A stretch of DNA of 9,179 nucleotides, from assembly GCA_013152625.1 (NCBI GenBank), contig JAADFY010000196.1, positions 17,079 through 26,257 of the forward strand, given 5' to 3'. Positions 1-5,860 of this stretch are shown one piece after another. Position 1 is the first letter of the stretch, and each line of letters opens with the position of its first letter. A model generated the notes under the pieces. The model was not told the origin of the DNA. It did no database searches and saw only the letters and a list, made by a program, of their open reading frames with translations. The DNA comes from Alphaproteobacteria bacterium. GTDB taxonomy: Bacteria; Pseudomonadota; Alphaproteobacteria; Rhizobiales; Devosiaceae. The position numbers were made by a program, and so were the translations under genes.

Positions 1-96
1 TTGTGGATTATTCTGGTGGTTAACCTCATCTCGCTGGGGTTTGACTATTTTGACAGCGTGAAGTGGTTTCGCGGCGACCGGGATATTGCCCGATAG
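1..96 (+). CDS. C-terminal end of an unidentified membrane protein (5' truncated)
   Basis: Frame 1 is open from the window edge to a TAG at 94-96, giving 31 residues. They begin with a strongly hydrophobic run (LWIILVVNLISLGF), which looks like the last transmembrane helix, followed by a short polar tail (FDYFDSVKWFRGDRDIAR) that would lie at the membrane surface. YidC is often found upstream of engB in this group, but its C-terminus is normally lysine-rich and this tail does not look like it, so I do not assign that name. The 60 bases between this stop and engB hold no clear terminator, so read-through into engB is possible. The reading frame is reasonably supported because the engB start lies just after it, but the identity is unknown. 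Confidence 0.55.
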   Translation: MWIILVVNLISLGFDYFDSVKWFRGDRDIAR

Positions 97-156
97 GAGA
101 ATTGCCGCCCATTCGGGGGGACTTGCCCGACCCTGCGGGAAGTTTTACCAAGCGGC

Positions 157-798
157 ATGGAACACGCAGAAACCAGCAATGAGGCAATGATCGAGGCTGG
201 GCGGCTCCTGTTTGCCCGCCCCTGGGTCTTTGTCAAAGGGTGCGTGCGCATTGCCGATCTGCCGCTCCCCGATCGGGTGGAGGTGGCATTCGCAGGCCGG
301 TCCAATGTGGGCAAGTCCTCACTGATCAATGCCGTTGTGGGCCGGAGGGGGCTGGCGCGAACCTCAAATACCCCGGGGCGAACCCAGGAGCTGAACATAT
401 TCGAGGCGGATGATGCGCCCTTCCGGATCGTTGATCTGCCCGGCTATGGCTTTGCCCAGGCGCCAAAAGAAACCGTGGCCAAATGGACCCGGCTCATTCA
501 CGCCTATCTGAAAGGCCGGGCAACCCTGCGCCGGGTTTATGCGCTGGTGGATGCGCGGCACGGGCCCAAAGCAAACGACATAACCTTGATGAACGAGCTG
601 GACCGGGCGGCGGTAAGCTATCAGATCGTTCTGACCAAGGCCGACAAATGCAGCACCCGGGCGCTTGAGGCGGTCATTTCGGCAACCAAAGCAGCTGTTG
701 CCAAACACGGGGCGGCCCACCCGCGCCTGCTGATCACCTCAGCGGAGAAAAACGAGGGGATCGAAGCGCTGCGGGCCGAAATCGTCAGACTGGGGTAG
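157..798 (+). CDS. engB: Ribosome biogenesis GTP-binding protein EngB (YsxC/YihA)
   Basis: This 213-residue TRAFAC-class GTPase belongs to a family needed for late assembly of the large ribosomal subunit in the cytoplasm. The full set of G motifs is present: P-loop GRSNVGKSS (47-55), the switch I segment with TSNTPGRT (69-76), DLPGYG (93-98), TKAD (160-163) and TSAEK (194-198). Length matches the family, which is a single G domain with short ends. The start is the ATG at 157. An in-frame ATG at 187 would remove ten poorly conserved residues and cannot be excluded, because the only purine-rich ribosome-site candidate (around 137-142) is rather far upstream of 157. The last 14 bases overlap the 3' end of the convergent amidotransferase gene. 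Function is assigned by family; nothing is broken or missing. Confidence 0.96.
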   Translation: MEHAETSNEAMIEAGRLLFARPWVFVKGCVRIADLPLPDRVEVAFAGRSNVGKSSLINAVVGRRGLARTSNTPGRTQELNIFEADDAPFRIVDLPGYGFAQAPKETVAKWTRLIHAYLKGRATLRRVYALVDARHGPKANDITLMNELDRAAVSYQIVLTKADKCSTRALEAVISATKAAVAKHGAAHPRLLITSAEKNEGIEALRAEIVRLG

Positions 799-1510
799 CT
801 GTGTGCTGGCGATAGAAGCGGGCGATGGCTGTTGCCAGGGCCGAGCTGTCATTGCGACCATCGAGTGAGCGCACCGCGTGTTCAACTTCTTCGGCGGTCA
901 GGGGATTATCGATCCGGCGCCGAAAAATTTCCGTTGCCAGGTCTTTGGAAAATTCGGGGTGGGGCTGAAAACTGATGGCCGCCCCAGAAGCATACGCCAG
1001 CCCGGCAAGGGGGGTAAATTGCGACCCCATGATCACGGCTGCACCCGGGGGCAGCGCCACCACCTGATCCTGGTGGCTGGCGGGCACGGCCAACAGTTCC
1101 GGGGTCCCGTTCATAAACGACGGGGGATTTTCCAGCCGGTATTCATGCAGCCCAAGGCCCCAGCCCCGGGCTGATTTCTGCACCGTTCCCCCAAGCGCGT
1201 GGGCCATGATCTGATGGCCAAAACAAATCCCGACCATGGGCAGACTCAATTCATAGGCGCTTTGGATAAAGCGGCGAAGTTCGTCAATCCAGGGGGTCTC
1301 GTCATAGGCGGAACTGGCCGAACCGGTGATTATTATGGCCTCAAGGGATTTGACATCAGGCAGCGGCTCACCAAGCACGGGCGCCACCACATTTGTGCTC
1401 AGGGTAGGGTCGGCGCCGGTCAGCATACGGGTGAAAAAATCCGCGTAGGGGGCGAACCGATCCTTAAATTCGGGCGGGTTGGCGCCGGTCTGGATGATGG
1501 TGATTTTCAT
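785..1510 (-). CDS. Stand-alone class I glutamine amidotransferase (GMP-synthase-like GATase domain)
   Basis: This 241-residue protein consists of one class I (triad) glutamine amidotransferase domain. The nucleophile elbow is GICFGHQ (94-100, Cys96), and the catalytic His and Glu lie in QPHPEF (His184, Glu186). ITGSASSAYD (61-70) gives the expected early loop and SHQDQV (145-150) is typical of the GuaA/COG0518-like group. No synthetase domain is attached, so the ammonia acceptor is unknown. Relatives include uncharacterised GMP-synthase-like proteins and gamma-glutamyl peptidases of the plant GGP type, so hydrolysis of a gamma-glutamyl compound is an alternative. A polar tail follows the Glu (about 198-241). 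I chose the ATG at 1508-1510 because MKITIIQTG is the expected first beta strand; an in-frame ATG at 1615 only adds unrelated residues. It converges on engB with a 14-base overlap and diverges from argB. Confidence 0.88.
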   Translation of the reverse strand: MKITIIQTGANPPEFKDRFAPYADFFTRMLTGADPTLSTNVVAPVLGEPLPDVKSLEAIIITGSASSAYDETPWIDELRRFIQSAYELSLPMVGICFGHQIMAHALGGTVQKSARGWGLGLHEYRLENPPSFMNGTPELLAVPASHQDQVVALPPGAAVIMGSQFTPLAGLAYASGAAISFQPHPEFSKDLATEIFRRRIDNPLTAEEVEHAVRSLDGRNDSSALATAIARFYRQHTATPV

Positions 1511-1525
1511 GAAAATACAATCCGC

Positions 1526-1541
1526 AGGCAAAAGGTTGCCT
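1526..1541 (-). repeat. Small perfect stem-loop in the leader of the amidotransferase gene
   Basis: AGGCAA (1526-1531) and TTGCCT (1536-1541) are perfect 6-bp inverted arms around a four-base loop. The element lies 16 to 31 bases upstream of the amidotransferase start and on the far side from argB. It could fold in the leader RNA or act as a small protein-binding dyad. No run of T follows on either strand that would make it a terminator. A chance occurrence is quite possible. Confidence 0.3.
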
Positions 1542-1654
1542 ATATTGCCAATCAAGACGCCGGTTACAAGCGGACAACCAACCGGACAGATGGCACGCGA
1601 CAAGCTCTCCGGCACCGGTTAAACAAAAAAGAACGAAACCCTACGAGCCCCCAT

Positions 1655-2557
1655 ATGACCCGCACATTTTCCAATCCCGCCGGCGACGCCGCCATACTGG
1701 CCAAGGCTCTGCCTTATATGCAGCGCTATGAAGGGGAGACGGTCGTCATTAAATATGGCGGCCACGCCATGGGCGATGCGGCTCTTTCAAAAGCCTTTGC
1801 CCGGGATGTTGCATTGCTCAAGCAGTCCAAGGTCAATCCCATTGTCGTGCATGGGGGGGGGCCGCAGATCGGAGCAATGCTGGAAAGGCTGGGAATCAAA
1901 TCCCGGTTCGAGGGCGGCTTGCGGGTGACGGACAAGCAATCGGTGGACATTGTGGAAATGGTGCTGGCCGGTTCGATCAACAAGCAAATCGTTGCCCTGA
2001 TCAATGCCGAAGGGGAATGGGCCATCGGGCTGTGCGGCAAGGACGGCAATATGGTTTTTGCCCAAAAGGCGCAAAAAACAGTCATCGATCCGGACAGCAC
2101 CATCGAGCGCATGATTGATCTGGGGTTTGTGGGCGAGCCGGTGGAAGTGGACCGGACATTGATTGACCTTCTGGCCCGGTCGGAAATGATCCCGGTCATT
2201 GCGCCGGTGGCGCCGGGCCGCGACGGGCATACCTACAATATCAATGCCGACACGTTCGCCATGGCCATTGCGGGGTCGCAACAGGCCAAGCGTTTGCTGT
2301 TTTTAACCGATGTGCCCGGTGTCTTGGATGAAAACGGGCAACTGCTGGCGCGGTTAAGCGTGGGCGAAGCGACAGCACTCATTGCAAACGGAACGATTAA
2401 AGGGGGCATGATCCCGAAAGTGGAAAACGCCATCTCGGCCCTGAAGAACGGTGTGGAAGGGGTGGTGATCCTGAACGGGAAAACCGAACATGCGGTACTG
2501 ATCGAACTTTTTACCGAATACGGAGCGGGAACCTTGATCGTAAAGGACACGGCATGA
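1655..2557 (+). CDS. argB: Acetylglutamate kinase (ArgB)
   Basis: This 300-residue amino-acid kinase phosphorylates N-acetyl-L-glutamate, the second step of arginine synthesis, in the cytoplasm. Visible motifs are the nucleotide-binding IKYGGHAM (32-39), the glycine loop VVHGGGPQI (64-72), the YNINADT substrate/phosphate segment (194-200) and KGGMIPKVENA (249-259). The N-terminal stretch of about 25 residues before the kinase core and the conserved-looking end (HAVLIELFTEYGAGTLI) resemble the hexameric, arginine-inhibited enzymes; that regulatory reading is inference. The ATG at 1655 gives the usual family length. The frame stays open back to 1199, but that region is antisense to the amidotransferase. 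The ribosome site is weak (GAG at 1645-1647). A run of nine G (1853-1861) encodes the glycine loop. Its TGA overlaps the next start in ATGA. Confidence 0.97.
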   Translation: MTRTFSNPAGDAAILAKALPYMQRYEGETVVIKYGGHAMGDAALSKAFARDVALLKQSKVNPIVVHGGGPQIGAMLERLGIKSRFEGGLRVTDKQSVDIVEMVLAGSINKQIVALINAEGEWAIGLCGKDGNMVFAQKAQKTVIDPDSTIERMIDLGFVGEPVEVDRTLIDLLARSEMIPVIAPVAPGRDGHTYNINADTFAMAIAGSQQAKRLLFLTDVPGVLDENGQLLARLSVGEATALIANGTIKGGMIPKVENAISALKNGVEGVVILNGKTEHAVLIELFTEYGAGTLIVKDTA

Positions 2558-3261
2558 GCGATATTACGGCCACAGCGGGGTCATTAAATCACATCAATGC
2601 CTGGCTGTTTGATCTCGACAACACGCTGTATCCGCGAACGTGCACCCTGTTTGCCCAGGTCGACAAGCTGATCACGCGCTATGTGATGGATCTGACCGGG
2701 ATGGAACATAACGCGGCGCGCAAGCTGCAAAAAGATCATTATCAGCACCATGGCACGACCCTGAACGGGCTGATGCAAAGCCACGGGGTAGACCCCGAAC
2801 ATTATCTGGCGGCAGTGCACGACATCGATTACACCAGCGTTGAGGCCGACCCCGGACTGGTGGCGGCCATTCGCGCCCTGCCCGGCCGTAAATTCATCTT
2901 TACCAACGCCGATGAACCCCATGCACATGCGGTCCTGGACCGGCTGGGCGCCAGCGATCTGTTTGAGGGCATTCTCGATGTGCGCGGGTGCGGCTTTGTA
3001 CCCAAACCCCATCGCACCGCTTACGAGATATTTGTTTCCCGGTTCGATGTTGCACCCGAAAAGTCGGTTATGCTCGACGATCTGGAGAAAAACCTTCTGG
3101 TGCCCCACGAAATGGGCATGTCCACTGTGCATGTGGTGCCAAAGGAAGAATATGCCCACACCCAGGTAGACAACTGGGAACTGGAACGGGCCGACGCCCA
3201 GCCCCATGTCCATCACGTTACCGCCGATCTGTCAGCGTTTCTTGGCAAGGCGGTGGGTTAG
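2554..3261 (+). CDS. HAD-family pyrimidine 5'-nucleotidase
   Basis: This 235-residue haloacid dehalogenase-superfamily phosphatase resembles the Sdt1/Phm8-like pyrimidine 5'-nucleotidases, which dephosphorylate UMP and CMP-type nucleotides. HAD motif I is FDLDNTLY (19-26; nucleophile Asp20, general acid Asp22), motif II is IFTNAD (115-120, with Thr117), the motif III lysine is Lys151 (FVPKPH) and motif IV is MLDDLEKN (173-180, Asp175/Asp176). Residues roughly 28-100 form the helical cap. No signal peptide is present, so it should be cytoplasmic. The start ATG overlaps the argB stop in ATGA, implying translational coupling with argB; this pairing recurs in the same bacterial order as I recall it. 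Substrate is inferred from family resemblance, and other small phosphomonoesters are possible. Confidence 0.88.
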   Translation: MSDITATAGSLNHINAWLFDLDNTLYPRTCTLFAQVDKLITRYVMDLTGMEHNAARKLQKDHYQHHGTTLNGLMQSHGVDPEHYLAAVHDIDYTSVEADPGLVAAIRALPGRKFIFTNADEPHAHAVLDRLGASDLFEGILDVRGCGFVPKPHRTAYEIFVSRFDVAPEKSVMLDDLEKNLLVPHEMGMSTVHVVPKEEYAHTQVDNWELERADAQPHVHHVTADLSAFLGKAVG

Positions 3262-3322
3262 CTTCTGGAGTTGCGCAACTTCGCTCTTGTTTTCGCTCAC
3301 GCCGAGTAGCTTACGCTACCGG
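3262..3322. repeat. Palindromic spacer between convergent nucleotidase and LOG genes
   Basis: The 49 bases between the two stop codons hold a 12-bp palindrome with no loop, AGTTGCGCAACT (3269-3280), then the heptamer TTCGCTC twice (3280-3286 and 3292-3298). After these comes a stem-loop at 3302-3322: GTAGC pairs with GCTAC around a four-base loop, lengthened by CCG/CGG with one bulged base. On the LOG strand the loop reads GTAA, a GNRA-type tetraloop that contains that gene's stop codon. No T run follows on either side, so a classical intrinsic terminator is not shown. It may shape mRNA ends on both strands or belong to a dispersed repeat. Confidence 0.35.
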
Positions 3323-4165
3323 GACCGGCGGCAGATCATACCGGGCGCGCACCTTGTCCCAGGCATCTTCGGCGCTGTCGACAATGGTGAACAGGTCGAG
3401 ATCCTCGGGGCTGATGGTGCCCTCCTCGGCCAGCGCCTCCAGATTGATAGCCCGGGACCAGAATTTCGAACCAAACAGCAAAAGCGGAATGCGCTCCATG
3501 CGGCCGGTCTGAATAAGGGTGAGGGTTTCAAAGAATTCGTCGAGGGTGCCAAACCCGCCGGGAAAAATCGCCACTACCCGGGCGCGCAGCAAAAAATGTA
3601 TCTTGCGGGTGGCAAAATAGTGAAAATTAAAGGCCAGATCAGGCGTGACATATCGGTTCGGCGCCTGCTCATGGGGCAAAACAATGTTTAAGCCAATCGA
3701 CGGCGCATCCACATCATGGGCACCCCGATTGCCCGCCTCCATCACCCCCGGCCCGCCGCCGGTCACCACGATGAACTGCTTGTAATCCAGGGTTCTGGCG
3801 GTCTCTGAAGCCAGGCGGGCAAATTTTCGCGCCTCGTCGTAATAGATCGAATTGGCTTCAAGATTTTTCCGGGCGATCTCGGTCCTGGCCAGTGAGGCGG
3901 GCTCGCCGGGGGCGGGAATTCGGGCGCCGCCAAACATGACGACGGTGCTTTGGATGCCGCGTTCCTGCAACCACAGTTCCGGTTTGAGATATTCGAGTTG
4001 GAAACGAACCCCGCGCAATTCCTCCGAGGTCATGAAGTCCATGTCACAAAACGCCAACCGATAGGCGGCGCTCTCGGTCTGCGGCGTGCGCGGCAGATGG
4101 CGGACGGTTTCAATATCCTGCTCGGAGGTACGAAATGCGGTGGGTGTGCGGGGGTGACGGGCCAT
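3311..4165 (-). CDS. LOG family protein (nucleotide 5'-monophosphate phosphoribohydrolase-like)
   Basis: This 284-residue Rossmann-type protein belongs to the LOG/lysine-decarboxylase-like family. Characterised members cut the N-glycosidic bond of nucleoside 5'-monophosphates, including cytokinin nucleotides; they are not lysine decarboxylases. The two signature motifs are present: TGGGPGVMEAGNRG (135-148) and PGGFGTLDEFFE (202-213), with an Arg-Lys pair (187-188) between them where the family carries its active-site arginine. It is longer than minimal LOG proteins (about 190-200 residues) because of a polar N-terminal extension of about 70 residues. The ATG at 4163-4165 is preceded by AAGG at a suitable distance. 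It diverges from dapD and converges on the pyrimidine nucleotidase, another nucleotide-degrading family. The exact substrate is unknown. Confidence 0.9.
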   Translation of the reverse strand: MARHPRTPTAFRTSEQDIETVRHLPRTPQTESAAYRLAFCDMDFMTSEELRGVRFQLEYLKPELWLQERGIQSTVVMFGGARIPAPGEPASLARTEIARKNLEANSIYYDEARKFARLASETARTLDYKQFIVVTGGGPGVMEAGNRGAHDVDAPSIGLNIVLPHEQAPNRYVTPDLAFNFHYFATRKIHFLLRARVVAIFPGGFGTLDEFFETLTLIQTGRMERIPLLLFGSKFWSRAINLEALAEEGTISPEDLDLFTIVDSAEDAWDKVRARYDLPPVPVA

Positions 4166-4201
4166 GGTTTCTTACCTTTGTTGTTTTGACCGACAATCTG
4201 A

Positions 4202-4224
4202 CACATCAAGGTTAAGACGATGTG
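4202..4224. promoter_or_regulatory. Inverted repeat CACATC-N11-GATGTG in the LOG/dapD divergent region
   Basis: Perfect 6-bp arms, CACATC (4202-4207) and GATGTG (4219-4224), flank an 11-base spacer. It lies 37 bases upstream of the LOG start and about 50 bases upstream of the dapD -35 box. The shape (two half sites about 17 bases centre to centre) suits a dimeric regulator binding site, but no regulator is encoded nearby and the arms are short enough to arise by chance. Confidence 0.3.
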
Positions 4225-4265
4225 GTTGGGGAGGGGTGGGCGACTCTTTCTGTCCTCGCGCCGGA

Positions 4266-4290
4266 CGGGCTGGTTGACAGTTCCAGCCCG
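4266..4290. promoter_or_regulatory. Perfect 8-bp dyad enclosing the dapD -35 box (operator candidate)
   Basis: CGGGCTGG (4266-4273) and CCAGCCCG (4283-4290) are perfect inverted arms separated by nine bases. The spacer contains the whole TTGACA hexamer (4274-4279). The predicted transcript starts downstream, so this is more likely a DNA-level site, such as a repressor dimer blocking the -35 region, than an RNA hairpin. The controlling protein is unknown; a lysine or diaminopimelate signal would be a natural guess but is unsupported. Confidence 0.45.
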
Positions 4291-4301
4291 AAAGTTATGG
4301 T
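4274..4301 (+). promoter_or_regulatory. Sigma-70-like promoter for dapD
   Basis: A perfect -35 hexamer TTGACA (4274-4279) is followed after 16 bases by TATGGT (4296-4301), which matches the TATAAT consensus at four of six positions including the first A and final T. Transcription would begin near 4308, leaving a short leader of about 24 bases before the dapD start. No comparably good promoter was seen for the divergent LOG gene. Confidence 0.6.
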
Positions 4302-4331
4302 CGCGCAAACTGAAAAAACCGAGCGGAAAAC

Positions 4332-5192
4332 GTGACCCAGACCGACCCCCGACACGCCGAACTGGCAAAAATAATCGAACCGGCCTTTGCGGCCCGAGAC
4401 GCCATAAATCTCGATACCAAAGGCGAGGTTCGCGAGGCGGTGACCGAAGCGCTGGCACTGCTGGACAGTGGCGCGGCCCGGGTGGCCGAAAAGCAGCCCG
4501 GCGGGCAATGGGTGGTCAATGAGTGGCTGAAAATGGCAGTGCTGCTCAGTTTTCGGCTCAACGACATGGAAATTATCGCCGGGGGGCCCGGGGGCGCCAA
4601 CTGGTGGGACAAGGTGCCTTCAAAATTTTCCGACTGGAGCGCCAATCGCTTCCGGGAAGCGGGATTTCGGGCCGTGCCGGGGGCCATTGTGCGCCATTCG
4701 GCCCATATCGGGGCCGGCGCTGTGCTGATGCCTTCGTTCGTCAATCTGGGGGCCTTTGTGGGCGCGGGAACCATGGTCGACACCTGGGTAACGGTGGGCT
4801 CGTGCGCCCAGATCGGCAGAAATGTGCATTTGTCCGGTGGCGTCGGCATTGGCGGCGTGCTGGAGCCGCTGCAGGCCGGTCCGGTGATCATCGAGGACAA
4901 CTGCTTCATCGGCGCCCGCTCGGAGGTGGTCGAAGGGGTGGTTGTGGGCGAAGGGTCGGTGATCTCCATGGGCGTGTTCATTGGTCAGTCGACAAAAATC
5001 ATCAATCGGGCCACCGGCGAAATTCATATGGGGGCCGTGCCGCCCTATTCGGTGGTCGTGTCCGGGTCCATGCCGGGCCGCAACCTGCCTGACGGTTCAC
5101 CCGGCCCCGGTCTTTATTGCGCGGTAATTGTAAAGCAGGTTGACGCAAAAACCCGATCCAAGACCTCGATCAACGAGTTGCTGCGCGATTAG
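4332..5192 (+). CDS. dapD: 2,3,4,5-tetrahydropyridine-2,6-dicarboxylate N-succinyltransferase (DapD)
   Basis: This 286-residue cytoplasmic enzyme transfers succinyl from succinyl-CoA to tetrahydrodipicolinate, entering the succinylase branch of diaminopimelate/lysine synthesis. An alpha-helical N-terminal domain (about 1-100) precedes a left-handed beta-helix of hexapeptide repeats (about 115-245). The DapD-specific core is clear: MPSFVNLGAFVGAGTMVDTW (133-152), TVGSCAQIGRNVHLSGGVGI (154-173), GVLEPLQAG (175-183) and IIEDNCFIGARSEVVEG (186-202). The family works as a trimer with active sites between subunits. Translation starts at GTG (4332), supported by GAG at 4321-4323 and by the usual N-terminus (TQTDPRHAELAKIIEPAFAA). 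It has its own promoter candidate upstream and stands first in the dapD-DUF805-dapE-membrane protein series. Length is normal and nothing is missing. Confidence 0.97.
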   Translation: MTQTDPRHAELAKIIEPAFAARDAINLDTKGEVREAVTEALALLDSGAARVAEKQPGGQWVVNEWLKMAVLLSFRLNDMEIIAGGPGGANWWDKVPSKFSDWSANRFREAGFRAVPGAIVRHSAHIGAGAVLMPSFVNLGAFVGAGTMVDTWVTVGSCAQIGRNVHLSGGVGIGGVLEPLQAGPVIIEDNCFIGARSEVVEGVVVGEGSVISMGVFIGQSTKIINRATGEIHMGAVPPYSVVVSGSMPGRNLPDGSPGPGLYCAVIVKQVDAKTRSKTSINELLRD

Positions 5193-5226
5193 GCACAATA
5201 AGGCGATTCATCTAACATCAGGCGCC

Positions 5227-5247
5227 GGCCGGGCATGATTGCCGGCC
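5227..5247 (+). repeat. GC-rich stem-loop between dapD and the DUF805 gene
   Basis: GGCCGG (5227-5232) pairs perfectly with CCGGCC (5242-5247) across a nine-base loop, in the 71-base gap after dapD. It ends five bases before the AGGAGG ribosome site of the next gene. No T tract follows, so it is not a standard intrinsic terminator. It could protect the dapD message end or modulate access to the downstream ribosome site. Confidence 0.35.
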
Positions 5248-5263
5248 AAACAGGAGGTCTGCC

Positions 5264-5824
5264 ATGAATATTGAAAGTCTCAAGGGACTATATCTGAGCC
5301 GGGAAGGCCGAATCGGGCGCAAGACATTCTGGCTGGGGTTTCTGGGCCTGGCCGTGGTTTCCATTCTTTTGTCCATCGTGATCATGCCCATGGTCGGGCT
5401 GGGCATGATGGCGGATACTTCCGCCATGATCGCGGCAAGCACCGATCCGGCGGAAATGAGCCGGCTGGCGACACAGGCCATGGGCCGATCCAGCTGGAGT
5501 GGCCTGTTGCTGTTTGCTTTGTTTGTCTATCCGGCCAGCGCTATTTTGATCAAGCGGCGGCACGACCGGGACAGCGCCGGAAATGACGTGTGGATTTATT
5601 TTGGCCTGAGTATTGTTTTGCTTTTACTACAGGTGTCCGGCTTTGGATTTTCAATGGTGGACATGGGCGGGTTCCAGGTGCCCGTGCCGACTTTGATGAC
5701 CACGCTCCTGACCGCGGTGCTGGCAATTATTGGCATTTATCTGCTGGTGGTGTGCGGGTTTCTTAAAGGCACCGAAGGTACCAACACATACGGGCCGGAC
5801 CCGCTGGGCGGCGAACCGGCCTGA
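5264..5824 (+). CDS. DUF805 family inner-membrane protein
   Basis: This 186-residue protein is predicted to sit in the cytoplasmic membrane with about four helices (near 22-42, 78-96, 110-130 and 143-165). DUF805 hallmarks are visible: an N-terminal GRIGRKTFW (15-23), the charged loop KRRHDRDSAGND (97-108) after the second helix, and the C-terminal GTNTYGPDP (172-180). The stretch around 46-78 between the first two helices is unusually rich in Met, Ala and Ser and is longer than in the smallest members. DUF805 proteins have no established biochemical role. The start is firm: a consensus AGGAGG (5252-5257) stands six bases before the ATG. It lies between dapD and dapE on the same strand, so co-expression with diaminopimelate synthesis is likely; whether it acts in that pathway is unknown. 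Confidence 0.9.
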   Translation: MNIESLKGLYLSREGRIGRKTFWLGFLGLAVVSILLSIVIMPMVGLGMMADTSAMIAASTDPAEMSRLATQAMGRSSWSGLLLFALFVYPASAILIKRRHDRDSAGNDVWIYFGLSIVLLLLQVSGFGFSMVDMGGFQVPVPTLMTTLLTAVLAIIGIYLLVVCGFLKGTEGTNTYGPDPLGGEPA

Positions 5825-5860
5825 ACCGGTGCGGCCAAACCAAAACGGAGACTGGCGGGA

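Noticed and set aside
97..156. CCCG/CGGG mini-stem before engB as a terminator of the upstream gene
   Set aside because: Only four base pairs with no T run; too weak to support a terminator.
1511..1615. 35-residue N-terminal extension of the amidotransferase
   Set aside because: The residues do not resemble the family, and the protein's first beta strand begins exactly at the ATG at 1508-1510.
1199..1654. 152-codon upstream extension of the argB frame
   Set aside because: The frame is open by chance because it lies antisense to the amidotransferase gene. ArgB's usual length and N-terminus begin at the ATG at 1655.
785..2557. Engineered-looking or frameshifted antisense pair between the amidotransferase and argB
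   Set aside because: Both proteins are complete with all key residues. The long opposing open frames follow from GC-rich codon use.
4295..4981. 228-codon minus-strand frame opposite dapD
   Set aside because: Its serine/proline/threonine-rich translation is the typical antisense shadow of a GC-rich gene. DapD on the other strand is unmistakable.
5189..5218. Possible promoter for the DUF805 gene (TTAGGC, 18 bases, TAACAT)
   Set aside because: The -35 match is only about two of six positions. Co-transcription with dapD is simpler.
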